Part shown: one piece after another, positions 52,489-63,323 of the stretch | How positions within the stretch are numbered: position 1 is the first letter of the stretch | Layout of the letters: each line of letters opens with the position of its first letter | Assembly (NCBI GenBank): GCA_024734555.1 | Contig: JANPWX010000055.1 | Span: 884,798 to 948,797 of the forward strand | Origin: Trochalopteron elliotii | Taxonomy: Eukaryota; Chordata; Aves; Passeriformes; Leiothrichidae | DNA length: 64,000 nt | Direction: 5' to 3' | Made by a program: the position numbers and the translations under genes | The notes under the pieces: generated by a model | Database searches by the model: none | Seen by the model: the letters and a program-made list of their open reading frames with translations, nothing else | What the model was told of the DNA's origin: nothing

Positions 52489-54370
52489 TTTTAGCTTTTA
52501 AGTTAGAGCTTCATCCTCTCTTCACCCATATGAGTCAAAAAAAAGGCCACTCTGCTGTCACAGGAGCAGCAGACATGAAAAACTGGAGGAACTGACAGGA
52601 CAGTAGGACAGGATTAAAGGGTCCTGTGGGAAAAAAGCAATTTTTGACACTGAATCCAAGCTGAAGTTTTGAAAAAAAGAGGAGAATCTCATTCTCTCCC
52701 ACGTGGTTCTCTACCACAGCTCTACATTTACTAAATTCTAGTACCCCAATATGGAAATAAAGATCATTAGTTTTGCATATTTCCAACCCAGAGAGAAGTA
52801 CCAGGATTAATAATAATCAATAATGTGTTAAATAGGATGGTTCGTTTTGCATAATACTGAACTCTACAGGGAAAAAAAATAAAAAAAAATGTTTTACAAG
52901 GACCAAAGGTTTAATATTTAGACTATAATGAAGACTCTCATCTAGTGAAAATTAGGTTTGTATTTAGAAAAGGAACGTCCAATTAGCATCCCTGTTTGTA
53001 TTCAGTTCTGAGCAGGTATCAGATGCTTTATACTTGTAGGAGTGAAATTACCATTAATCAGGAGATCTCTAATGGTGAGAAAACTTTTTCCCTAGATTGG
53101 CTTATATTTTGGGTAAGTTCTGAGTTTTTCAAAGTTATACTTTGAAAAAGCTATTCTTGATGAACTCTACAGAAAGCAGGTGCAAGGCACTGATGAGCAG
53201 CACAAAATCCAGTGTGGCACAGATCTGAGGTTTTTATTTTGTGGGGGTTTTTTGCATGTCAAAACACAGATTCTTCTGCTCTGTTTATTTAGGGTATTTA
53301 TCAGCCTGACAACAATTTGAAGTGGTACACTGCTCCTCAGTGTGCTCATAGCAACATACAAAAAACATTAATTTGGATGCTGTTCTTTTTTTCTTTCTCA
53401 TGAAGTAGTTCACTGACACCAGTGGAGTTACATCAGTGCAACAAAATCAAAATAAGAACCCTGCTGTGCTTCTTGCTTTCATTTAATTTTTTTCTGGATT
53501 GAGCACAGCAGCAGGACTGCTGACAGCTTTTCAAATAACCTCTTTTTTCCCCCCCATGTTTGTATATATACATGATATCTCTATATCTACCACATCCAAC
53601 TCATCATGTTGGAAAAGTCATAGGTCCTGATTCTGCTCTTAGAATAGCTTTCCTAGATGGAGACATTCCTAATTAGTATAAATACTGAGGAGCACAGGAC
53701 AAGCCAAATGATCAGGATTAGTCCAAGAGTTCCATCTCTTGGAATTTGTTTCTTTAAAGTTATTGTGGGTTTTGATTAATTTCTGAAGGGAAAGAGTGAT
53801 TCTAAGGAATTAAGGGAATTGCAGGCAGGCAGATAGTTGTGCTTTTTCTTGCTTATTCAAAATACAGCAAGATCTTTTTAACTTGCTGTCTATACAGGGG
53901 AGAGGTGTGATTTTATTTATGTTCTAGTTTGGTATCTTTACTTGATTCCTGTACCATTATTCTTGGCTTTTGGTCCTTGAGAGCTCTGGACTTCAAGTAC
54001 ACCAGCAAAGTTTGCATTTTGCATTAACTGTCAGAAGCTCCACAGACTCCTACCTAGGACTCTGAGGCAACTGCCCTACAACAATTGGAACCATTAAAGC
54101 TCTGTCCACATTAAATTTTGATGGGAAATATTGGTGGGGTTACATCTGTATACCATCTCTATATTCCTACAGTAGAACAGAGAAAGAAGGGTTGCTCACT
54201 TTATCAGTAGCCAGGGGATAAGTAAGCTAAGACTGAATACATGGTTGATTTTCCATAAAAAAACCAGTATTTTTAACTATAGGCAACTGTATCAAAACTT
54301 AAAAGAATTTATTCTTCAGTGGAGATGCTGGAAATCACCAGCTAGTAAGAAAGCATTATTTATGTCACAG

Positions 54371-54387
54371 TATTTATTTATTTATTT
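54371..54387 (+). promoter_or_regulatory. AU-rich element in the predicted FGF23 3' UTR
   Basis: Three overlapping ATTTA pentamers (TATTTATTTATTTATTT) lie about 85 nt upstream of the AATAAA at 54472. If transcribed, this is the typical arrangement of an mRNA-destabilising element. That the FGF23 transcript extends this far is an inference. Confidence 0.45.
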
Positions 54388-54471
54388 GAGTGGGTCTTAA
54401 ATCCCACAGAATATTTATAAGTATTTATAATAATGTATTATAGAGACTGTAATTCCTTTTATAAAAGTACC

Positions 54472-54477
54472 AATAAA
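54472..54477 (+). terminator. Candidate FGF23 poly(A) signal
   Basis: AATAAA is followed by a T/G-rich region (GGTGGATTCTGCATTGTCTG). It lies 2.76 kb after the FGF23 stop. A long 3' UTR containing the CR1 at 52225 would result. Confidence 0.5.
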
Positions 54478-54859
54478 CTTTTCCATTCTCTCCAAATGGT
54501 GGATTCTGCATTGTCTGTTCAAGCTCCCCCTTCCAGAAGAACTTGAGTGAACAAATAAATGGTAGCAGCAGTATCTGAAAATGTTTGTGTGCTGCTGTCC
54601 TCTGTGACCTCCAGCCTCACAGGTTTCAACTTCCTAGGTGTTTCATGACCCCAAATATAAAAGTTCTGTGAAAGATGATGAGAAAAAGTGTCTTAGTAGG
54701 TCCAGACTGACCACGAAGGGATTTTAATCTCTATTGGAAAATGTCTTTTACAAGCAATGGGAAACCACAGGTCTCTCAGCTCAGTCCTGCTGGGAATTAT
54801 TTGTGATCCTGGCTCAAAGATCTTGGGATAAAAGATACTTGGTCAATGAAAAGCCTCTG

Positions 54860-55156
54860 CAGGGAGGGCTCCGAGCAGGGCCCAGGCTCTGCTCCGGGGG
54901 GCCCAGCAATGGCACCGGAGGAACGGGCAGGGACTGATCCCAGCAAGTTCCACTGACATGAGGCAGAACTTCTGTTCTGGGCAGTGACTGAGCCCTGAAC
55001 AGATTGTCCAGGGATTGTGTGGAGTCTCCTCACTGGGGATATTCCAGAACCATCTGGACACATTTCTGTGCCCTGTGCTCTGGGATGGCCCTGCTGGAGC
55101 AGGGAGGTGGGACCAGATGAGGCACTGTCAGGGTCCAGCCTGACCCATTCTGTGGG
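54860..55156 (+). mobile_element. CR1 3' fragment (sense)
   Basis: CTCCTCACTGGGGATATTCC, GATGGCCCTGCTGGAGCAGG, AGGTGGGACCAGATGAGG. Inverted partner of 50099-50390. Confidence 0.82.
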
Positions 55157-55694
55157 TACATACAACTCAAGCAGTTGTTAGATTGGAAGTTCATAATTTC
55201 CTCCTCTGCATGCTATTCTGCCCCACTTAGTTACTGATGATGCCTTCTCACTAGTATTTCCACATTCCTGTATTTTTATATGAAGTCATTACAAAAAAGC
55301 TGCTCCCTAAGGGATTTAAATAGCAGCTTTACTCCAGCTCAGTGCTTGACCTCAGACATTACTACTTCTATGCCCACTAATTTCTTGCATACCTTCTGCA
55401 CCATGTGTTTTCTCCTAAGCAACATTTCTTTTTTCCAGCTGAGCTGATGGTTTCCATTGTGGCATTAAGCATTCAGTTAGTTAAGATTCACCTAGATCAT
55501 AATTCATTTTTCCCTTGCCTATACATTAGTTACTTCATCAAAGAACTACCCATTTAGTCTAGTGTGAACTACTTACAGTAAAAACACATTTAATTAGATT
55601 ACAGGTTTCATTTACGTCTCTTGTCTGTAATTACTTTCTCCTTCAGAATTTGTTGCATTAACCATTATTTAAATTTCTTTGGAAAAAGCAAGTG

Positions 55695-55800
55695 TGTGAT
55701 TCTTGGGACTGTCCCATGCAGGGCCAGGTGCTGAACTCAATGATTCTTGTGGGTTCCTTCCAACTCAGGACATTCCACGATTCTAAAAGTGATTTTGTGA
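55695..55800 (+). mobile_element. CR1 3' tail, third subfamily
   Basis: TCCCATGCAGGGCCAGGTGC, TTCTTGTGGGTTCCTTCCAA, ACATTCCACGATTCT. Same type as 29725-29889. Confidence 0.65.
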
Positions 55801-56447
55801 TTCCTCCCCTTCTGAAATCAGACCTCCTTTTTCACCTCAGCTTTTAAATTCAGTAAATTCACTTTTCAATGGCCAGCTCTCCCAAAATACATTCAGGACT
55901 TATTACAGTCAAGTCTGGTGCACCACTCTGCTCCCATTCAGCTATGGCTGGATGACCAAACTGGACATCAGCAGGAAAGAATATTACACTCAAAGGAGTT
56001 CTGCCTGGACCTCAGGTGCATTTCTTTGGTGACCAGTAACAGCCTGCTCAAGATTCATAAGTAATCCACTGCCACATGGAGTCCCTGCACCCCAGGAACC
56101 CCAGAGCTGTTTGCAGGTGACAGCAGAGCTGTCACACAGGAGGCCCTCCTGAATGGTGCTGGAGTCACCACACACACAGATCCCCCACAGTGGCTCTGCC
56201 ATATCCATGGATACCAGAGAAGCAGCTCACAAATCACTGTGGCAGTTCATTTGTGCCCATGTAGCTGCCATTTGCCTGGGATTACAAAGATCCAAACCCC
56301 TCAGACTCATGGACAAAGCCCTCAAAAGCAGGACACATCTGGGGGAAATCTGACATATTTTAAGTTCAGGCATGTGGGCTGTGGATCTAAGGCAGCCAAA
56401 AGCTTGGACAGAGAATACACCTGATTTAAATTCTATTCTAAATGGAA

Positions 56448-56484
56448 ACAAAAAAAAAAAAAAGGAAGAAAAAAAAGGGGGAAA
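56448..56484. repeat. A-rich tract
   Basis: A long A run, then GGAAG and a second A run, then GGGGG. Low complexity, between FGF23 and TIGAR. Confidence 0.75.
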
Positions 56485-59215
56485 ACCCTCTTCCTATTGC
56501 AAAGGCAGGGCTATGTCTGGAAAACATTGTTCAACAGAGATCTGTGGGTGTGGAGAAAATACCTTTGCTTTGGAGGAAGGAAACTGTGGTAACTACCAGA
56601 ACTCTCTGCCCGCTGGCTGCTCGAGGACAGGCAGACCTGTGAGGAGATGAAGCCAACATCCATTGCAACTACTGAGTAATCCCTCAAATTATGTTGTTAC
56701 TATTCCTAACAGACCCATCTACTGCTGCAGCTCTCCTTTCCCATGATCCCAATAAACTGTACAGATTTACTGTACACATGCACAAGAGTCACTTCACCAA
56801 AAAAAGATTTAGTCTCAGTGTCAATGTAAAAAATTAAAAAGAGGAGTACTATACACAGACCTAAAGAAAACAGCTTTTAGAATTAGCTTCAGAAGCTTCC
56901 AAAATTAGTGACTTTTTAATGCAGAGGGAACTTGACATCTGATATAACAAAGGAGAAATAACAAGTGCAACAACTTTAGGGCAGGCGTAAGCCCAGCTAG
57001 GCTGGTGCCCTGTCTCCAGCAATGTCAAGAGCAGATACTGAGGGAAAAAACACAACTGGGCAACTGCAGGACACTCTTGACTGCTTGTATTCCCTTGGCC
57101 ACTAGCAGATGTGTTTGCAGCATTTTAGTGTGTTTTACAAAAACTGGATTGGGAGATTCTGATGCATTTTCACTGAAAAATGTGACTCCATTAAGATAGG
57201 AGCTGTTTAGAAAACCTGAGTGGTTTCACCCTTTGGTATTTTTCTTTGTTAGGCACCACAGTACCATCTACTTGCCATGTGAGAGTTACAAGAGGAATTT
57301 GGTAACAGTAAGTTAAAGAAAACAATCACACAGACAGCTTAGGCTGGATTTAAATTTTAACAACCTAGAAATACAAAAGAATAAGAAGGTAGAGCATATT
57401 ATGGAGGAAGAGTCAAAAATCCCTCTGGGAATAGTGTGACCCAAGCAGTGGCAAAGCACTTAATAAAGTAGATGTTCTCCTAAGTTATGGCATCATCAAC
57501 AAGAACAAAACAATAATTACCTCCTTGAGAGCAGACAAGAAAGAAAAAGAAACCTTTTAAAGTGAGAAGCACCACAATCATTAGTGTGTTTTGAAATATT
57601 TGATGAAATGACAGACTTAGGGAGAAAAATGTGTCACATCTCCACTCATCTTCTGGCATTTTCCGCTCCATCAGTCTGGCTCCAAGAATTGATGGAATGA
57701 CTGGCAAAATTCAGGAGGTGGCAGCTCCAGGGGAGTTTCAGTGGTTTAAAGCACTGACAGGAGAATTCCCTGCTATGTAAGTGGCCTGCCTGAAATAAAC
57801 TGGCACTACCATGGACAGGCAAATTCAGACTGAGCTCCTGCCCCACTCTCCTACCATCAACTCTGTTAGAAGTCATAATTAAAGCTTTTCTATCCTCATA
57901 GACTGTGACCATCAGTTCAGTATTAAGGAGACTTCTGGGATGATGCATTTCACAAAGAGCTTGAGGAGTCCATGCAAAAGTCATATTCCTATTTTAGCTT
58001 CCTGTGAAGACTTATTTCCTTCAGTATATTGAGAAGGAATTATTTTATTACTGAAAAAGAGCTTTAGACACTTTTAAACTACATCAGCCCTAAGAGTCTT
58101 TTTCACAGTAAAAGGCCAGGGAGGAAAAAAAAGGAAGTTATATGATATGAGCAAACCTTCACAGGGCAATATTAAGAAAGATTTTTACCTCAAAAGAAAT
58201 ACAGATGAAATAGGAGTTCTATTCAGAAGCCTTTAATTTTTTTTAACAGCCTTAAAATATGCAAATGAAGAAAAAATACGTGAATCTTATAAATAACATA
58301 ACCCAGATAAGCTCACACTGTAACACCACAAACACCCCAGTGGGGAAAGAATGCAGTATTAACACCAACAATCACCAAACAATCAAACTTGCTTCATTCT
58401 AGGCAAAAATATTCATAGAATAAGTGCATGACTGCAGCTGACAGAAGGATTCCAGTCAAGTACAACTCACCCCAGAGAGAAAGTTCCTTTTCCAGAAAAA
58501 AGACCATTACTATGTGCACACAAGGTTCCTCATCCTGCTCACAGCTAAAAATAAATACTCTGTGTTTGTGTACAGTGCTCTTCGACAGAGATCTTGACAA
58601 CCTGAACAATTTCTTAGGAAATACTCCTGGTGAGGTAGGTTTATCATCATTCCCACTTTACAAATGGAAAGGAGACTTGCCCAGAGTCTCATAGATATTC
58701 AGTGTCAGAGTCACATCCCCTGGCTCTGCACCAAACCTTTCCCACTGGGCAATGCTCCTTCCTAGGTTCTACTATTGCATTCAAAAATTTATTTTAAGAC
58801 AACATGTATGTTTCATATTACAATATAGCATTTTGTAATAGAACAAGAATACAGTACAGCTCAGCTTTGAGGTACCACTCCTCTCCCCTCCCCAACCCCT
58901 TCATTTGGAGGTAACCAAAATAATTATGGAGAAACGCGAAGTTGTTTGAAATACGTGCTGTAGGAGCAGATATGCAAGTGACTGCAAGTATTATGTTTCT
59001 GAGAACAGAGAATATTAGTTTTATTTTGCTACTGCCAACTTATACTGGGCACTAGGACCATGCATATTGTGTTTTTTAAGATGGCAAGCAGTTGCCTGTC
59101 TCCCTTTTTGCAGTTTAGTGTCACCAATTCCAGTCAGTTCCAGTCATTACTACAGATGCTTTTCCCAAGCTTAGCAAAATTGTGACCTAATCCCAGTCTC
59201 CCCCCAGAAAGACTC

Positions 59216-59674
59216 TTAAAACACTTTTGAAGCTACACATTCAGCTCCCACATTCACTAAGTGAGAGTCTTGGTTAAGACAGACACACGTGATTTTGGGT
59301 TTTAACAAATTCCCATTTTCAAGTTTTATAATGAAATGACTGACTCCAGTATTGGGACTGACAGAAGACAGCTGGGACTTGGTTAAATTTTCTGGTAAGG
59401 TACAGTTGAGATCTGAAACAAAATAGCCAATCCAGTTCCTCATGTAGGCTCCATGACTCACCACCAAAATATTGGCATCTAATACCGTGGAAGATCCGCC
59501 GCCCTCAGAGCTCGTCTCCACCTCACTGCAGTGGTTTGTCCAAGGAAAAACAAACTGTTCTCCAGATGTTCCTGAGCTCCTGCCTGGTGCACCAGGCTTG
59601 CCATGCTCCTTCTGCTCCAACTCAACAGCCAGCTGGCACAGGAACTCAAAAAATTCCCTCGCACGCTCCCTCAC
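59216..59674 (-). CDS. TIGAR: TIGAR last coding exon
   Basis: On the - strand the acceptor is TTTCCCTGCAG, then [15 protein letters not shown]. The GTG at the exon start is a splice-joined Val codon, not a translation start. VVSHGAYMR holds the catalytic His. The stop is TAA (59216-59218). Confidence 0.94.
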   Translation of the reverse strand: MRERAREFFEFLCQLAVELEQKEHGKPGAPGRSSGTSGEQFVFPWTNHCSEVETSSEGGGSSTVLDANILVVSHGAYMRNWIGYFVSDLNCTLPENLTKSQLSSVSPNTGVSHFIIKLENGNLLKPKITCVCLNQDSHLVNVGAECVASKVF

Positions 59675-62600
59675 CTGCAGGGAAAGGCCGGAAGGAAACG
59701 TTGTGAAGAATGAAGAGATTGTTGTAAAGCAAGCACAGATTTGGCCTTTCAGAAATCTGACACGTAACTACTTCATCTAAAAGACAAAGATTTCTCACAG
59801 ACAAGGCCAATGTAAGTTACTGACTGCTGTGCAAACTCCTCTGCCCTCCAGAGAGCAACTGCTATCATTCTCCTGTGAGACAGTTTCATGAGGAGTCAGT
59901 CTCAAAATCAATACTTCAGTTATAGAGATTCCCCACTTGGCAGCCACTGTTACCAGACCAAGCAGTATTTTTTTAGCTTAGAGAATATCTCTGGTTGGGC
60001 TGAGCTCTCAGTGGGAAGCTCCCAATAGCTGCAATTGCAGTGATAAAAAAGCCTAGAAAGCAGGGCATAAATAAATGAATAAATACCATACTTCATCCAG
60101 TGTTTCTCCTCCAGAAGGTGTGAATGAAGGACATTGCTCTCCAGCATCCTTTGCCATAGCCTTGAGGTCAGCCAAAGGCCTCCCTTCTGCAACACCGTAT
60201 TTCTGTAAGGGAAAAAGGGTGTTTGGCAGGATGTGTCAGGCCCCTTCCAGAGGCTGCAAATAGCTCTTCACAGATTTGTTTTCCTGGATTCCCAAGGGTT
60301 TGCTACCTTTTACATTTTATCCCAGTTTTGGGCGAGGAAATATCTTTATACATATCCTTTATATCCTTTTAAACAGCAGATCCATCCATCCATCCATCCA
60401 TACATTACATACATACATATATATATATATGCTCAGTAGACAAATACACTAAGAGCAGCATCTCATTTAAAGCATGGACATTCAAAACACGACCCTCAGC
60501 CTGATCTTTGTGAGGAGATTTTTTCTTCCACTGACACTCATCCCTCATCCCCACCATACAAAATACAAGTGTCTTTGTGACTGAGGTCACGGTACAACTG
60601 CTTCTGTACAGCAGAAAAGCCTTTCACATGAGGATAAACTCCATTTTCTTTTTGCTTGCAGAAAGACTACAGGGAATTATTTTTCACATGTAAGAAACCA
60701 GTATTTTCTCTAAAGACCTGTGAAGTCTTTGCAACAGAGGATGGATCCATCTTCAATTCAGAATTTTTGAAAAAAGCATTAAGAAAAGGAAACAAAACCA
60801 CACAAGTACCCTCTCAACTAAAAGTAAATCATAATTTCCCTGGCTAATTTCAAAGGAAGAACTGGAATTGCTGAGAGAAAAACAATTCAAACAGGAAATG
60901 CTACAGTCACATGCTGCTCCTTAAACACTAAATCTTACCTTATTTAAATCATTAAAGCAACACAGTTACAACACTCATCACTTAATTTTGGCTCTGCTTC
61001 ACCATCCTGCAAACAATTTATTGTCTCTGCTGTGAATAGTTCATTTTCCAGTGATTAAAAACACATCAAATAGTGCTCTCCACTGCTAAATCTACCATTC
61101 AGTAAGCCAAGATATCCATCAGCAGGAAGTTACATTTTCAAATTGTTCAGTATTTGGTAAATTCTTCTGGCACTTACTCTCTCTCGCAGTCTTGCATCGT
61201 ACTTGATTTCCATGTCTTTGCAAAACCTGTTTTTCCCTAGAATGGCAGCAGCAGTCTAGAAAGAGAATATACAGTCACATCAACTGGAGAGAATATAGAC
61301 ACACCACCTTACACCACCACAGCCAAGGTGAATCCCAGCAGCAGCATCCAACAACCTAAACCAACAAAGTAGAAAGTTTTTCAGCTACCAGTCTGGCAGA
61401 ATTGGATAGACGGCCCAGGCCAGCTCATAAAAATAGAAAAGCTGCAATCTTCTGGCAGTTCCTTCCCAATTCAAAGTCCAGAACAGCTGAAGACACAGCA
61501 CCCATGAGATGTGGTCTACTGGGATAAGGGTGAAGGCTGCACGTGCTTCACAGACAGTTTGGGCTGTGCAAACATCCACACCCAATCACTCTGACATTTT
61601 AAAGAACTCATTTGGAAAACGCTCCTTGGATCCTGGCACAAATAAGCAGCCTTGTTGTACTACTGGCACATTTTGCTTAGGACAAACTTGGTCTTGGAAC
61701 TTTAACCTTCTGTCGAAGAATAACACAGAAATAAAGACAGAGTTGAATTCACTTCCTTGTGTACATGCACAGCACAGTTATTTGTATGAATATATGCAGG
61801 AATTTCCTCTTTTGCATCAGAACTTGTACATTCCTCCCATACTCGAGCTGTGAAAGTGCCAGTGTAGTAACAGGCCTTTCATAGAACTGCAGCTGCCAAG
61901 ACAGAGAATTCCAACCACATGGAAACTTCAGCTTTACATATCTTTGGGAAAGCTTTCCCAACATCTGGACAGCTTGTCAAACAAATGGCAAAACACATTT
62001 CCTGTATGTAAAGGAAAAATTCAGGGCTTTCACATTAGGAAAGTGCAATTCTGAAAGTGCTCCTCATGGAAAAGGCTGTCTCTAATACAAGAAAAAAAAT
62101 TCCAAACCAATTCCCATAAGGCAGGCACACAGCACAGAGTTTTATGAAAGTTAGAAAGCACTCTTAGTGTTTTAAAATATCATCACTGCCATTCACACAT
62201 GTAAAGGAAGTGACTCAGGCAGCTACTCTGCATTTTTAAAATATCCAACTATTGCACTCTTCCCTCCTCGTCTCTTTTGTTTTCTGCTTAAGTTTTGCTG
62301 CTACAGCAGTTTCTGGAATTGTGCTGCAAAACTGATGAGCAATGTCAATGGTGTATGTTTCAAAGAAAAAATCAGAGATTTATACTATATTTGGTTGATC
62401 TGATTTACAGCACAGCTTCGCAGACTTTTAGCAGGACAACACAGCAAAAAGCAAGAAAATAAGAATGGCTTAGGAGTTTCAACCCCCTACATGTCTCTTG
62501 AAATCACAGAATCAGTAACAGAAGAGAGAGTTAAAGACAGGCCCTCCACAGGAGACACAATCTTCCTAGAATAGCTGATCTCTAATTTAAAAGTTTTGCT

Positions 62601-63323
62601 TCCCTAATTTTGAGTATTTCATAATTCTGCACACTAATCCCATGTAGTAATTTTTCCTCTTTATTTAATCTATATTGTATATTTACTGCATCAAGGCAAG
62701 AGGTGTGACATGCCTGACAAAATCCAACATCTCTGCACATTTAATGATCCTAGTACTGATTTCACAGCAAAGCTTGGCCTTGCCTGCCTTGGTCTGCATT
62801 CCTCAGAAGAACATGGCAGGCAGCCACAGTGCCTGGGACAGCACCACAGTGTCACAGCCAATCTGGTTTGCTTCTTCAGAGAAAAACTAATTTCTGTCTG
62901 TGATACCTCAAAGTCCCCATTACTCCTTTAGCAAGAACAATGCCCATATAAAATGGCAAATCATGGAATCATGGACTGGTTTGGGTTGGAAGGGACCTTA
63001 GAGATCACCCAGTTCCAAACCCTGCCACAGACAGGAACACCTTCCACTACCCCAGGTTGCTCAGAGCCCCATCCAACCTGGCCTTGGACACTGCCAGAGA
63101 TACAGGGTGGCTTTTGGCTCTGTCACTGCATTATTTTTGCATTACCAACAGCAAATAAATGCCAGATTTGGAAGCCAGCAGTTGCCTCAAGAAGCACTTA
63201 CCTGCTTTGCTCGAAGGAGGTCACTTGAAAAGACGTGGGTAAACTTCACATTACTGAGAAATGAACCAGCAGCATCTGCTTGCCTGAAACCAGTTGCAGA
63301 GAGTGGCTCATCCACTCCTTGAC
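59216..63323 (-). CDS. TIGAR: TIGAR, TP53-induced glycolysis and apoptosis regulator, 3' part of the gene
   Basis: In transcript order the exons are 63323-63202, 61255-61178, 60202-60092 and 59674-59216. All have AG/GT borders and join in one frame (255 full codons plus TAA). About 26 N-terminal residues lie beyond 64000, including the RHGE motif with catalytic His11. Recognised from [74 protein letters not shown] and [11 protein letters not shown], the last holding the second catalytic His (human His198). Known role: cytosolic histidine-phosphatase-fold enzyme that lowers fructose-2,6-bisphosphate (also 2,3-bisphosphoglycerate), turning flux toward the pentose phosphate pathway. The linker before VVSHGAYMR is diverged, Gly/Ser-rich and longer than in mammals. 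The position of human Glu102 is Asp here. It converges tail to tail with FGF23, as in other vertebrates. Confidence 0.94.
60092..60202 (-). CDS. TIGAR: TIGAR exon
   Basis: On the - strand the acceptor is CCCTTACAG and the donor is GATGAA|GTATGG; 111 nt, phase 0 at both ends. It reads [20 protein letters not shown] and on to [10 protein letters not shown]. The GAC at 60167-60169 encodes Asp at the human Glu102 position. Confidence 0.93.
60381..60430. repeat. Compound microsatellite in a TIGAR intron
   Basis: TCCA units, then CATA units, then TA units, just 5' (on the - strand, downstream of the 61178 exon and upstream of the 60202 acceptor) in the intron. Confidence 0.9.
61178..61255 (-). CDS. 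TIGAR: TIGAR exon
   Basis: On the - strand the acceptor is TTTCTAG and the donor is GAGAGA|GTAAGT; 78 nt, phase 0 at both ends. It reads [20 protein letters not shown] and then ARLRER. The Glu of RER matches the Glu89 region of the phosphatase fold. Confidence 0.92.
61256..63201 (-). other. TIGAR intron
   Basis: This 1.9-kb intron is AT-rich. The CR1 at 62962-63104 is its only recognisable element. The shorter introns 59675-60091 and 60203-61177 hold only the tetranucleotide tract at 60381. Confidence 0.85.
62962..63104 (-). mobile_element. CR1 3' fragment in a TIGAR intron
   Basis: TCATGGAATCATGGACTGGT, TTTGGGTTGGAAGGGACC, CCAGGTTGCTCAGAGCCCC. It lies in the same direction as TIGAR transcription. 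Confidence 0.87.
63202..63323 (-). CDS. TIGAR: TIGAR exon (first in window)
   Basis: On the - strand the acceptor is TTTTGTAG and the donor is AAGCAG|GTAAGT. It starts two bases into a Gly codon: [20 protein letters not shown] and on to [12 protein letters not shown]1 ends about 98 nt from its donor. Confidence 0.94.

Larger units (their letters stand above)
54478..59215. other. FGF23-TIGAR intergenic region (includes the TIGAR 3' UTR)
   Basis: No gene can be supported here. It contains CR1 fragments at 54860 and 55695 and an A-rich tract near 56450. On the - strand, possible TIGAR poly(A) signals (TTTATT on + strand) lie at 59020-59025 and 58788-58793, 0.2 and 0.4 kb after the TIGAR stop; neither has a convincing downstream element. 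The stretch 56.6-58.7 kb shows nothing recognisable. Confidence 0.75.

Noticed and set aside
57646..57984. 112-codon - strand frame downstream of TIGAR
   Set aside because: It is beyond the TIGAR stop, has no splice link to it and no recognised family.
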